Shown: positions 1-8,748 of the stretch, piece after piece | Layout: each line of letters begins with the position of its first letter | How positions within the stretch are numbered: the stretch's first letter is position 1 | Origin: SZUA-430 sp964638635 | GTDB lineage: Bacteria; Pseudomonadota; Alphaproteobacteria; Micropepsales; Micropepsaceae | Reading direction: 5' to 3' | Assembly: GCA_964638635.1 (NCBI GenBank) | Contig: CAZXAQ010000005.1 | Coordinates: 1-64,000 of the forward strand | DNA length: 64,000 nt | Position numbers and translations under genes: made by a program | The notes under the pieces: model-generated | Seen by the model: the letters and a program-made list of their open reading frames with translations, nothing else | What the model was told of the DNA's origin: nothing | The model's database searches: none

Positions 1-1184
1 CCGGCAAATGGATCCTGACGGCGGGCCTCGGCGGCATGGGCGGCGCGCAAGCGCTCGCGGCCACGATGGCGGGCGCCTCGATCCTGGCCGTCGAATGCCG
101 CCAAAGCCGCATCGAAAAGCGCCTGGAGACAAAGTACCTCGACACCTGGACTGCCTCGCTCGACGAAGCGCTCGCCTTGATCAAGGAGTCCTGCGCCAAG
201 AAAAAGCCGCTCTCCGTCGGCCTGCTCGGCAACGCCGCCGAGATTTACCCCGAACTGGTCAAGCGCGGCGCGAAGCCCGATCTCGTCACCGACCAGACAT
301 CCGCGCACGACGTCCTCAACGGCTACTGCCCGAAAGGCTGGACCGTCGCCGAATGGGAGTCGCGCATCCAATCCGACCCGAAGTCCGTCGAACGCGCCGC
401 CCGCGCCTCGATCAAGGAACACGTCGAGGCGATGCTGGCGTTTTCGAAGCGCGGGATCGCGACGTTCGACTACGGCAACAACATCCGCCAAGTCGCGAAG
501 GAAGAGGGCGTGGCGAACGCATTCGACTTCCCGGGCTTCGTCCCCGCCTATATCCGCCCGCTGTTCTGCCGCGGCGTCGGCCCGTTCCGCTGGGCCGCAC
601 TCTCCGGCGACCCGGAAGACATCGCCAAGACCGACGCCAAGGTTCGCGAACTGATCCCGCGCGACCGCCATTTGCACAACTGGCTCGACATGGCGGCCAA
701 GCGCATCAAGTTCCAAGGCCTGCCCGCACGCATCTGTTGGGTGGGCCTCGGCGATCGTCACCGCTTAGGCCTCGCTTTCAACGAGATGGTGGCAAGCGGT
801 GAACTCAAAGCCCCGATCGTCATCGGCCGCGACCATCTGGACTCCGGCTCGGTCGCAAGCCCGAACCGCGAAACCGAAGCCATGAAAGACGGCACCGACG
901 CCGTCTCCGATTGGCCGCTCCTGAACGCGCTTCTCAACACGGCAAGCGGCGCCACCTGGGTCTCGCTCCACCACGGCGGTGGCGTCGGCATGGGCTTCTC
1001 CCAACACGCCGGCATGGTCATCGTCTGCGACGGCACAAAGGAAGCGGCAAGGCGCATCGAACGCGTCCTCTGGAACGACCCCGCCACCGGCGTCATGCGC
1101 CACGCCGACGCCGGTTACGACGAAGCGATCGCCTGCGCGAAGGAGCACAAGTTGGACCTCCCAATGCTGAAAGGTGCACTATGA
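1..1184 (+). CDS. hutU: Urocanate hydratase (urocanase), 5' end outside window
   Basis: Second enzyme of histidine degradation: hydrates urocanate to 4-imidazolone-5-propanoate using tightly bound NAD+, in the cytoplasm. The reading frame is open from base 3 and gives 393 residues of a protein that is normally about 555, so roughly the first 160 are outside the window. The fragment opens with the family's glycine-rich NAD motif TAGLGGMGGAQ (fragment residues 6-16). It also carries FDYGNN and the RPLFCRG segment with the conserved active-site cysteine (fragment residue 189). hutH follows on the same strand after a 180-bp gap that holds a REP-type palindrome and a 10-N assembly gap. The identity is very secure; its direct adjacency to hutH depends on that gap being correctly joined. 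Confidence 0.97.
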   Translation, partial: GKWILTAGLGGMGGAQALAATMAGASILAVECRQSRIEKRLETKYLDTWTASLDEALALIKESCAKKKPLSVGLLGNAAEIYPELVKRGAKPDLVTDQTSAHDVLNGYCPKGWTVAEWESRIQSDPKSVERAARASIKEHVEAMLAFSKRGIATFDYGNNIRQVAKEEGVANAFDFPGFVPAYIRPLFCRGVGPFRWAALSGDPEDIAKTDAKVRELIPRDRHLHNWLDMAAKRIKFQGLPARICWVGLGDRHRLGLAFNEMVASGELKAPIVIGRDHLDSGSVASPNRETEAMKDGTDAVSDWPLLNALLNTASGATWVSLHHGGGVGMGFSQHAGMVIVCDGTKEAARRIERVLWNDPATGVMRHADAGYDEAIACAKEHKLDLPMLKGAL

Positions 1185-1187
1185 CAG

Positions 1188-1354
1188 TCTGGGAGCGCGG
1201 GCGTCCCGCCCGCTCTTTTGGCCAAACCCACCCACCCCCCCAGGTGTGTGCTGAACAACCGGCGGGGGGGCNNNNNNNNNNCGCTCTTTGGACATCTCCA
1301 ACGCTCCACGCATGTTGAGTCAGAAAGAGCGGGCGGGACGCCCGCGCTCCCAGA
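1188..1354. repeat. REP-type inverted repeat, family A copy 1
   Basis: Two arms of 31 bp (1188-1218 and 1324-1354) are perfect reverse complements with the core GGGAGCGCGGGCGTCCCGCC. They are separated by about 105 bp that include the N run. Each arm also contains the smaller palindrome GCGGGCGTCCCGC, so each can fold alone. The same arms recur after hutG. The layout resembles a BIME, i.e. paired REP units usually spread by REP-associated tyrosine transposases; no such transposase is in the window. Confidence 0.9.
1272..1281. other. Assembly gap (10 N)
   Basis: Ten undetermined bases lie in the loop of the REP pair between hutU and hutH, directly after a run of G. Ten is a common placeholder length, so the true size is unknown. 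The position fits an assembly break at a repeated, hairpin-forming sequence. Confidence 0.98.
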
Positions 1355-1364
1355 CGGCGCTCGT

Positions 1365-2900
1365 ATGACCATCCTAACCCCAGGCAAAGCCGACCTCACC
1401 ACGCTCCGCAAAATCGCACGCGAAAAACTCGCGTTCGACCTCGACCCCGCTTGCCGCGCTGATGTCGACGCCTCGCGCAAGGTCGTCGAAAACATCCTCA
1501 CGAAAGACGCACCCGTCTACGGCATCAACACCGGCTTCGGCCAGCTCGCGAGCAAGCGCATCCCGAAACACCAACTCGCCGAACTGCAAAGCAACCTGGT
1601 GCTCAGCCACGCCACCGGCACCGGCGAGATGCTTGGCGACAAGACGGTGCGCCTGATCCTCACGCTGAAAATCCTCGGCCTCGCGCGCGGCTACTCCGGC
1701 ATCCGTTGGATCGTGATCGAACGGTTGAAGAAATTCCTCGACTTCGACCTCTTGCCGCAGATCCCGGTGAAGGGCTCCGTTGGCGCCTCGGGCGACCTCG
1801 CCCCGCTCGCACACCTCGCCTGCGCGCTCATCGGCGTCGGCAAGGTGAAGTACCGCGGCTACGAAATGAACGCCGCCGACGCGCTGCAACGTGCCGGCCT
1901 CGAACCGCTGACACTGGAAGCGAAGGAAGGCCTCGCGCTCATCAACGGCACGCAAGTCTCGACCGCGCTCGCGCTGCAAGGCCTGTTCGCCGCGGAAAAC
2001 ATCTTCTCCGCGGCCCTCGTCTCCGGCGCGCTCACGACCGATGCGATCAAGGGCTCCGACACGCCGTTCGATCCGCGCATCCACGATGTGCGCGGCCACC
2101 AAGGCCAAACCGACGCGGCGGCGGCGCTTCGATCGCTCATGGCCGGCAGCGAAATCCGCCTGAGCCATGAAGTCGGCGACGACCGCGTGCAAGACCCATA
2201 CTCTATACGCTGCCAGCCGCAGGTGATGGGCGCCTGCCTCGACGCGCTCCGCCATGCCGCCAAGACGCTCGAAATCGAAGCGAACGCGGTTAGCGACAAC
2301 CCGCTCGTCTTCGCCGACAAAGGCGACATCCTCTCCGGCGGCAACTTCCACGCCGAACCGGTCGCGCTCGCCGCTGACCATTTGGCGCTCGCACTCGCCG
2401 AAACGGGCGCCCTCGCCGAACGCCGCATTGCGCTCCTGATCGACAAGAACCTGACCGCGGGCTTGCCGGGCTTCCTCGTGAAGGACGGCGGCCTCAACTC
2501 CGGCTTCATGATCGCGCACGTGACGGCGGCGGCCTTAGCCTCCGAAAACAAATCGCTCGCGCACCCCGCAAGCGTCGACTCTCTGCCCACGTCCGCGAAC
2601 CAGGAAGACCACGTCTCCATGGCAACTTTCGCCGCGCGAAGGCTCTCCGACATGCACGCGAACTCCAGCGGCATCATCGGCATCGAACTGCTCGCGGCCG
2701 CGCAAGGCATCGAATTCCGCCGCCCGCTGAAGTCGTCGAAGGTCCTCGAAGCCGAACTCGCCGCCATCCGCGCCGAAGTTCCGCCTTACGACAAAGACCG
2801 CTTCTTCGCCCCCGACATCGCCGCCGCCCGCGCGCTGGTCGACAGCGGGCGATATCGCGCCGCCGTCGACGGCCACATCCACTTGCCGTCAGGCACATGA
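1365..2900 (+). CDS. hutH: Histidine ammonia-lyase
   Basis: First enzyme of the histidine pathway: removes ammonia from L-histidine to give urocanate. The product is 511 residues, the usual length. The prosthetic group MIO forms from Ala141-Ser142-Gly143 inside GSVGASGDLAPLAHLA, which is intact, and the N-terminal YGINTGFG loop (Tyr52) with the catalytic tyrosine is present. ATG at 1365 is chosen because the protein aligns from its first residues (MTILTPG); a longer open frame upstream runs through the REP element and the N gap and is not credible. Its stop overlaps the hutG start by 4 nt (ATGA), which implies co-translation. No HutC-type regulator gene is present in the window. Confidence 0.97.
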   Translation: MTILTPGKADLTTLRKIAREKLAFDLDPACRADVDASRKVVENILTKDAPVYGINTGFGQLASKRIPKHQLAELQSNLVLSHATGTGEMLGDKTVRLILTLKILGLARGYSGIRWIVIERLKKFLDFDLLPQIPVKGSVGASGDLAPLAHLACALIGVGKVKYRGYEMNAADALQRAGLEPLTLEAKEGLALINGTQVSTALALQGLFAAENIFSAALVSGALTTDAIKGSDTPFDPRIHDVRGHQGQTDAAAALRSLMAGSEIRLSHEVGDDRVQDPYSIRCQPQVMGACLDALRHAAKTLEIEANAVSDNPLVFADKGDILSGGNFHAEPVALAADHLALALAETGALAERRIALLIDKNLTAGLPGFLVKDGGLNSGFMIAHVTAAALASENKSLAHPASVDSLPTSANQEDHVSMATFAARRLSDMHANSSGIIGIELLAAAQGIEFRRPLKSSKVLEAELAAIRAEVPPYDKDRFFAPDIAAARALVDSGRYRAAVDGHIHLPSGT

Positions 2901-3685
2901 GCGCACCCGCAATCTTCCACCTCACGCGCGGCCAAGCTCCATTGCTGGTGAGCTTTCCGCACTCGGGCACTTACATTCCGCCCGACATCGCGGCGCGCAT
3001 GACGCCGGTCGCGCTCACAATGCCCGACACCGACTGGCACGTGCCAAAGCTCTACCCGTTCCTCGACGCGATGGGCGCAAGCCGCATCGAAGCCACGCAC
3101 TCGCGTTACGTCGTGGACCTAAACCGCCCGCCCGACGACAAAGAACTCTACGCCGGCCAAAAGAAAACCGGCCTCGTTCCCACCGACACGTTCAAAGGCG
3201 AACCGCTCTACCGCGACGGCGAAGCACCCACGGGCGACGAAATCGCGGCGCGCCGCAAGTTCTGGCAGCCCTATCACGACGCGCTCGCCCAAGAACTCTC
3301 GCGCCTCAAAGCGATCCACGGCGCGGTCATCCTCTGGGACGCCCACTCGATCGAAAGCGTGCTCCCGACGCTCTTCGAAGGCCGCTTGCCCGATCTGAAC
3401 CTCGGCACGTTCGACAACAAAGCCTGCGACAAGGACATCGCCGAAACCACCTTCGCCGCCGCGCAAACGACGGGCTTCAACGCGGTACTGAACGCCCGCT
3501 TCAAAGGCGGCTTCATCACGCGAAACTACGGCGCCCCAAAGAAAGGCATCAACGCCATCCAACTCGAAATGGCGCAAGTGATCTACATGGACGAAGGCCC
3601 CCCGTTCACCTACCGCTCCGACAAAGCGGCCAAGGTAACGACGGCGATCCGCACCATGATCGCAGCGGCGATGGAAGTGCTCTAA
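2897..3685 (+). CDS. hutG: N-formylglutamate deformylase (N-formylglutamate amidohydrolase)
   Basis: Hydrolyses N-formyl-L-glutamate to glutamate and formate, the last step of the five-step histidine route. The 262-residue product matches the FGase family (PF05013): SFPHSGTYIP near residue 20, DTDWHVPKLY, RYVVDLNRP, the DAHSIESVLP segment and a C-terminal QLEMAQVIYMDE. Zinc-ligand histidines are expected in the first and DAHS motifs. Its presence together with hutF shows that formiminoglutamate is first deiminated and then deformylated, rather than cleaved directly by an arginase-type HutG. It is coupled to hutH by a 4-nt overlap, and a REP pair follows directly. Confidence 0.93.
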   Translation: MSAPAIFHLTRGQAPLLVSFPHSGTYIPPDIAARMTPVALTMPDTDWHVPKLYPFLDAMGASRIEATHSRYVVDLNRPPDDKELYAGQKKTGLVPTDTFKGEPLYRDGEAPTGDEIAARRKFWQPYHDALAQELSRLKAIHGAVILWDAHSIESVLPTLFEGRLPDLNLGTFDNKACDKDIAETTFAAAQTTGFNAVLNARFKGGFITRNYGAPKKGINAIQLEMAQVIYMDEGPPFTYRSDKAAKVTTAIRTMIAAAMEVL

Positions 3686-3691
3686 CGCAGC

Positions 3692-3787
3692 CTGGGAGCG
3701 CGGGCGTCCCGCCCGCTCTTCTCGATTTCTCCATCACACCGGCACCTGAGATGTTGTAAAGAGCGGGCGGGACGCCCGCGCTCCCAG
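3692..3787. repeat. REP-type inverted repeat, family A copy 2
   Basis: Arms of 29 bp (3692-3720 and 3759-3787) are perfect inverted copies of each other and identical to the arms upstream of hutH, with a 38-bp unrelated loop. It lies 6 bp past the hutG stop and ends 9 bp before the next gene, so it could act as a hairpin terminator or transcript stabiliser at the end of hutHG. Confidence 0.9.
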
Positions 3788-3796
3788 ACTGGACCG

Positions 3797-4588
3797 ATGA
3801 TCACCGCCCTCGACAGCATCAAGCTTCTAACCGCAGATATCACGAGCGCCGCCGACGCGATGCAGCGCCTGCTCGGCCGTTCGGTGGTCACTGGTGAAGA
3901 AAGCGCCACGGTACGCCTCGCCAACATGTCGTTCGACATCACGCAATCGGACGACGGCGGCGAAGGCCTCGCCGGTCTGGCGTTCGCTGTCGAGAACATC
4001 GACCGGGCAACCCGTGCTTGCGAACGCCGCGCGCTGAAGCCAAGCGCGCCCATCGCCTTCGCCGAAACCGACGCGAACGGCTTGCGTGAAGGCCGCCACA
4101 TCGACCTCGACGTCGCCGCAACGTTCGGCGTGCCGATCTCGCTGCTGGAATACACGAAAGCCCCAGAGCCGGGGCGCGCCGCGGGCGAGGGCGCCGTCAC
4201 CGACCTCGACCACGTCGTCGTCCGCACGACGCATCCGAACCGCGCCGCCGCGCTCTATGGCGCGCGTCTCGGCCTCGACATGCGCCTCGACCGCACCGAG
4301 CCGAAATGGGGTGCGCGGCTGATGTTCTTCCGCGCGGGCGACTTGATTATCGAGGTCGTACACAACCTCGCCGACGAACCGTCCGACGCACCCGACAAGC
4401 TCTGGGGCCTCTCCTGGCGCGTCGCGAACATCGAAGCCGCCCATGCCCGCCTCAAAGCTTCAGCCTTCGACATCAGCGAAATCCGCCCCGGCCGCAAGCC
4501 CGGCACCCGCGTATTCACCGTGCGCAACAACACGCTCGGCGTGCCGACGCTCATCCTCCAGCCCGCGCCGGGCAAACCCGGTGGATAG
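3797..4588 (+). CDS. VOC (glyoxalase/bleomycin-resistance fold) family protein
   Basis: A 263-residue cytoplasmic protein with two vicinal-oxygen-chelate halves. The first starts at ITALDSIKLLTADI (about residues 1-115). The second starts at TDLDHVVVRTTHP (about 134-260) and contains AALYGARLGLDMRL and the metal-ligand-like LIIEVVH. Paired modules of this type occur in extradiol dioxygenases, glyoxalases and related lyases; the substrate cannot be read from sequence. It starts just after the REP element that follows hutG and runs in the same direction. A link to histidine degradation is possible by position only. Confidence 0.8.
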   Translation: MITALDSIKLLTADITSAADAMQRLLGRSVVTGEESATVRLANMSFDITQSDDGGEGLAGLAFAVENIDRATRACERRALKPSAPIAFAETDANGLREGRHIDLDVAATFGVPISLLEYTKAPEPGRAAGEGAVTDLDHVVVRTTHPNRAAALYGARLGLDMRLDRTEPKWGARLMFFRAGDLIIEVVHNLADEPSDAPDKLWGLSWRVANIEAAHARLKASAFDISEIRPGRKPGTRVFTVRNNTLGVPTLILQPAPGKPGG

Positions 4589-4662
4589 CGAATCGGTTCG
4601 CATCCGGCACAAAACAGGTTCCAGGGACACCGCCCGCGGCCTGTGCTAGGCTCCGCCCCCGC

Positions 4663-6894
4663 ATGCGCCTGCTCACCTATCCGGCGGCCGCGTTCGACGC
4701 GTTGACGCCCTCCACAAAGGCCGCCGTCATCATGGCGGTTTGCGGCGTGTTCGGCGTGCTGAGCGGCTTCGTGCTTTACATCGTCTTCACGCATTTGTTG
4801 GAGCAGGGCGGCGTCGCCGCGAAGCTGACCGGCGTCGCCATCGGCCTGGTCGTCTCGATGGCCATCGCCTGGTTCGCCGACCGCCTGTGGGAGGCGATCG
4901 ACAACGGCCACGTTTCGCTGGGTCAGGGCACGCGCCGCACACTGATCGCGGCGCTCTCGCTCGTCATCGTGTTCGAGCTCTCGGCCTCCGCGTTCGAAGA
5001 CCTGGGCCGTGCCGTCGTCGGCGACTACGACGGCATCCGCCGCGTCGCCGCCGACATCGCGGGCCGCGACCGCGCCGACGGCGGCGATGCCATCGACGCC
5101 GGCCAAGGCGCAGCCCTCTTCGCGATGATGCGCGACGAACTGAAGGCGATGGAGAACCCGTGCCCCGAATGCGTGAAGTCGCCGACGATGCGCCTCGTCG
5201 CGCTGCTGCCCGATGCTGCGCGGTACCGCATCTTCTTCACCGAACTGAAGCTCACCGATCAGCAAATCCGCGAAGCGCTGATCGAGCCGGCGAACAAGGC
5301 GCTGCTGAGCAGTTCATTCGAAAGCTGCGGCACCGCCGGTCAACGTCTACCGGGCAGCGCCGCCGCGCGAACCGTCTGGGGCACGTTCGACGCGCTGAGC
5401 CCCGGGCACGACGCGCTGCAGATCACGACTTGCCGCGCCGAACTCGCCGCAACCGCGGACGACACACGTATCGAGCGCCTGACGCCGGCGCTGAACGCGT
5501 TGCTCGCGCGCCACGATCTCTACGACGCCGACAGCTTCCGCCTGACCGTCGAACACAAACCGCTGGACCTGTCGCCCGCAACGCGCGCCACGCTCGCCGC
5601 GCAGCGCGAACAATGCGACGCGATCAAGGCCTCCTTTGGCGCGGGGCGCCTCTTGGGCTGCCTCGCGACCGCAAAGTCGGGTTTCGCCAAAGCGGGTGCG
5701 GGCAAGCTGATCCCCGTCGCCGAGATCAAAGCGCTGAACCGCGAGCTGCTGTCGGCCGCGTTCGGTGCGGAGCTCGTCGCGCCGCTCCCCGTCTATTGGT
5801 GGGATCTCATTCTGCTGTTCCTGATCTGGAGCACGGCCGCCGTCGTGCTCGGCACCTATCTCGCGTTCTGCGTCTTCGACGACGGCCTGCCGCTCGAGGG
5901 CCTTAAGGGCGTGCCGATGCGCGCCTGGGTCGCGGTCTGCGCGATCGCGTTCTCGGCCGTGCTGGCGGCACTGCTGCTGACCCTCGCGCGCGTGCTGCCG
6001 TTCCTCTGGCAGCTCATGTTCGATCCTCAGGCCGTGGATGCGCCGTATCCGCTCTTCGCCGTCATCCCCTGGTTCGTGCAGTGGCTGGCGAAGGGCGGCA
6101 TCGGCTTCGCGATCCCGGGATGGATCACACTGCCGCTCGCGATCGGTACCGCCTTCGTCGTCTGGGCGAACGGCCAGGGAAAACAAGACGACAGCGCCTC
6201 CACATTCGCAGGTTTCGCGCTGCTCGGCATGCTTCTGACCTCCGTGGTGCCGGTGCTTGGCGGCGTTATCGGTGTGCTTTTGGTCGTGGCCGGGGCGTGG
6301 ATCGTGCCTGCGTTCGGCCTAGCGTTCATGCTGCCGCACTTGAAGCCCGGCGCGAACCTGCCGCAGTGGTGGGGCGCGATCGCGCTCGGCGGCGGGCTCG
6401 CGATCGCGGCTTGGGTTGCCGCATTGGTGACGGACGTCGACGTCGTCTACCGCAGCGCCATCGCCATCGGCGGCTTGCTCGCCGCCGCAACCGGCTTGCT
6501 GATCTTGCGGAAGGTGCCGGTCGACGATCTGTGGCCGCTGCTCGCCGTGACGGTGGGCCTCACCTTGCTCGGCGGCAGCGCGGCGGTTCAACAACTGACA
6601 TTCGCCGGTGCGTTGAAGGAGTTGCACCCCGTCACCGCAACGCCCTACGCCCGACCGGAGCCCACGCAACTCGAAATCTGGCAGTATCTCTACAGGCTAC
6701 ACCCGCAGCTGGCGGCCGAAGAAATCCCCGAAGCCTTCCGCGCACCACCCGCCGCCGACTCGCTCAGCGAAGCGCTCCACCTCGAACTGGCGCTTACCGG
6801 TTCCATCGGCTTTTGGCTGACGATAGGCATGCTCGTCGCCTGGTCCCTGAAAATCGGCCCGCGCCACGCGAAAGAGCAGGAGCCGGCGCCTTGA
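4663..6894 (+). CDS. Large polytopic membrane protein of unknown function
   Basis: 743 residues, not recognised. Hydrophobic segments at about 20-47, 55-74 and 86-105 are followed by a soluble region (about 105-365). That region contains a CPEC motif (residues 167-170) and four or more further cysteines, then come about nine further hydrophobic stretches to the C-terminus. The Cys-x-x-Cys pair and spaced cysteines suggest metal binding or disulphides, but nothing shows which. ATG 4663 is chosen because hydrophobic membrane-protein sequence starts there; the open frame upstream overlaps the VOC gene. The 74-bp gap to the VOC gene suggests a separate start or a loose operon. Confidence 0.75.
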   Translation: MRLLTYPAAAFDALTPSTKAAVIMAVCGVFGVLSGFVLYIVFTHLLEQGGVAAKLTGVAIGLVVSMAIAWFADRLWEAIDNGHVSLGQGTRRTLIAALSLVIVFELSASAFEDLGRAVVGDYDGIRRVAADIAGRDRADGGDAIDAGQGAALFAMMRDELKAMENPCPECVKSPTMRLVALLPDAARYRIFFTELKLTDQQIREALIEPANKALLSSSFESCGTAGQRLPGSAAARTVWGTFDALSPGHDALQITTCRAELAATADDTRIERLTPALNALLARHDLYDADSFRLTVEHKPLDLSPATRATLAAQREQCDAIKASFGAGRLLGCLATAKSGFAKAGAGKLIPVAEIKALNRELLSAAFGAELVAPLPVYWWDLILLFLIWSTAAVVLGTYLAFCVFDDGLPLEGLKGVPMRAWVAVCAIAFSAVLAALLLTLARVLPFLWQLMFDPQAVDAPYPLFAVIPWFVQWLAKGGIGFAIPGWITLPLAIGTAFVVWANGQGKQDDSASTFAGFALLGMLLTSVVPVLGGVIGVLLVVAGAWIVPAFGLAFMLPHLKPGANLPQWWGAIALGGGLAIAAWVAALVTDVDVVYRSAIAIGGLLAAATGLLILRKVPVDDLWPLLAVTVGLTLLGGSAAVQQLTFAGALKELHPVTATPYARPEPTQLEIWQYLYRLHPQLAAEEIPEAFRAPPAADSLSEALHLELALTGSIGFWLTIGMLVAWSLKIGPRHAKEQEPAP

Positions 6895-6961
6895 ACGGCA
6901 GGCCGCGAACCGCATTTTGGCCTCATTGTCTGCCGATGATTTCAAGCTCAGGGAGGCTGGA

Positions 6962-7306
6962 ATGATTGAGAACATCGTGGCGGCGGCTGCCGCGGTCGTC
7001 GTGCTCGCTCTCATGTCGGTCGTCGCGGCGCGTTCGTTTCCGAAGGGCGCCAGGGTTCCCATGCAATGGGGCATCACGGGAGCGCCCACATGGTACGCGC
7101 CGGTTTGGTTCGCCGTATCCTTCACGCCGGTGCTGGCGTCGCTTGCGTTCGTGTCGGCCGTGTTGCTCACCTCCGTCAGTGAAAAGGCGCGACACGACAT
7201 CGGGCACGCTCTGCCGATGATGATGGGCGTCTTCCTGTTCGTCCACGTTGTGCATCTGGCGTGTGCGTACTGGCACTTCGCCGCGCGCCGGCGCGCCGAC
7301 CACTAA
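6962..7306 (+). CDS. Small membrane protein, DUF1648-like
   Basis: 114 residues with three hydrophobic segments: about 4-22, 46-68 and 86-106. The segment after the first helix (RVPMQWGITGAPTWYAP) resembles the P-x-H/Q-W-x-x-x-G-x-P-x-x-Y/W signature of DUF1648 proteins, small integral membrane proteins of unknown role. ATG 6962 has a good ribosome site (GGGAGG, about 7 nt upstream), better than the in-frame upstream options. It sits 67 bp after the large membrane protein on the same strand and is convergent with hutF, 22 bp away. Confidence 0.65.
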   Translation: MIENIVAAAAAVVVLALMSVVAARSFPKGARVPMQWGITGAPTWYAPVWFAVSFTPVLASLAFVSAVLLTSVSEKARHDIGHALPMMMGVFLFVHVVHLACAYWHFAARRRADH

Positions 7307-7328
7307 CGGCAGCCTTCCTTCCTAGAAT

Positions 7329-8684
7329 CTAACCCGCCAAAATCCGCTGCACCGTCCCGCGATACTCGGTCATCGCGCCGTCCTCGCGCGCATGATGGCG
7401 ATCCCGCACCAGCCACGCCCCCGCAACCATCACGTCGCGCACCGCGCGCCGTCCGGTGACGAAGACATAGCTCGCCAGCGCCTGCGCCCCGTCGCGCCCG
7501 GCGAGCGACACGTGCTCCGTATCGATCACCAACAAATCCGCCCGCTTGCCGACCGCGATCTCGCCCGCGTCGAGGCCGAGCACCTGCGCGCCATTCCGCG
7601 CCGTCTCACCCCAGAGCCGCGCCGCCGTCTGCGGCACGGCCTGGTTCGCCGACACGTTCCGCCGCCGGTGCAGCAGGCGCTGCGAGTATTCGAGCGCTTT
7701 CAACTCCTCCGCCGGATCGACCGCGATGTGGCTGTCGCCGCCGATCGCAATCCGCCCGCGCGCATTGAAGAACTCCGTCAGCCGGAAAATCCCGTCACCG
7801 AGATTGGCCTCCGTCGTCGGACACAACCCCGCGACCGCGCCGCTCTCGGCGAGCGCCCGCGTCTCGCGCGTGTTCATATGCGTCGCATGCACGAAGCACC
7901 ATCGTTGGTCGACCGGAAACTGCGCCAGAATGTAGTCGATCGGCCGCGTCCCGAACTTCGCGATCGCCTCGTCGACTTCGCCGGTCTGCTCCGCCGCGTG
8001 CAGATGGATCGGCGACGTGGCCTCTACCCCCGCAATCGCCTCGCGCATCAGCGCCGGCGGCACGGCGCGCAACGAATGCAGCGCCAGCCCCAACTGCGTC
8101 ACACCCGCCTTGCCGCGCATCGCCTCGCGCAGCGAAAGCAACTCGCCCACCGTCTTGCCGAAGCGCTTCTGCCGCTCGCTCAACGCGCGCCCGTCCGCGC
8201 CGCCCGTCACATAGAGCGTCGGCATCAGCGTCAGCGCGATGCCGCTCTCCGCCGCCGCGAGCGCAATCGCCTCGGCCATCGCCGTCGCGGGCGCGTACGC
8301 GGCACCACCCGGCTGATTATGCAAATAGTGAAACTCGCCGACGGATGTGTACCCCGCCTTCAGCATCTCGATGAAAAGGAACCGCGCGATCGCAAGCTGC
8401 GCATCCGGATCGAGCAGCTCCGCAAAGCGATACATCGCCTCGCGCCAGCTCCAGAAATTGTCCTTGCCGCCGGCGTCCCACTCGGCAAGCCCCGCCATCG
8501 CCCGCTGAAACGCATGGGAGTGCACATTGCCCATGCCGGGCAGCACGAGACCCTTGAGCGCCTGATCGCCGCCCGCGGCGCCAGCCACCTCGATCGAACG
8601 GATGACACCGCCCTCGACCCCGATGCGAACGCCGGCGCGAACGCCCTCGGGCAACAACGCGTGGTCGGCGTGGTAGTGTTGCAT
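7329..8684 (-). CDS. hutF: Formimidoylglutamate deiminase
   Basis: Converts N-formimidoyl-L-glutamate to N-formyl-L-glutamate and ammonia, supplying the HutG substrate. It is an amidohydrolase-superfamily zinc enzyme of 451 residues, close to the usual length. Visible marks are HSH (residues 55-57) in the family motif GNVHSHAFQRAMAG, then FWSWREAMY, HLHAAEQ, CFVHATHMN, GLCPTTEANLGDG and GGDSHIAVDP, all typical of HutF. The start is set at the ATG giving MQHYHADHALLPEG, because that is where family similarity begins; a longer frame adds 19 unsupported residues. It is transcribed divergently from hutI with a 299-bp spacer that holds a large palindrome. Confidence 0.94.
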   Translation of the reverse strand: MQHYHADHALLPEGVRAGVRIGVEGGVIRSIEVAGAAGGDQALKGLVLPGMGNVHSHAFQRAMAGLAEWDAGGKDNFWSWREAMYRFAELLDPDAQLAIARFLFIEMLKAGYTSVGEFHYLHNQPGGAAYAPATAMAEAIALAAAESGIALTLMPTLYVTGGADGRALSERQKRFGKTVGELLSLREAMRGKAGVTQLGLALHSLRAVPPALMREAIAGVEATSPIHLHAAEQTGEVDEAIAKFGTRPIDYILAQFPVDQRWCFVHATHMNTRETRALAESGAVAGLCPTTEANLGDGIFRLTEFFNARGRIAIGGDSHIAVDPAEELKALEYSQRLLHRRRNVSANQAVPQTAARLWGETARNGAQVLGLDAGEIAVGKRADLLVIDTEHVSLAGRDGAQALASYVFVTGRRAVRDVMVAGAWLVRDRHHAREDGAMTEYRGTVQRILAG

Positions 8685-8748
8685 GTCTCTCACGATGGTC
8701 TGTTTCGCGCTCACCTTGTCACGATTGCCGCGCGCATCCAATATTGAC

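Noticed and set aside
1374..2519. Long open frame on the minus strand across hutH
   Set aside because: It is antisense to a perfectly conserved histidine ammonia-lyase and has the Arg/Glu/Val-rich composition expected of an out-of-frame read in high-GC DNA.
4306..4662. In-frame extension of the 743-residue membrane protein upstream of 4663
   Set aside because: It overlaps the VOC gene in another frame, is Arg/Pro-rich, and membrane-protein sequence only begins at 4663.
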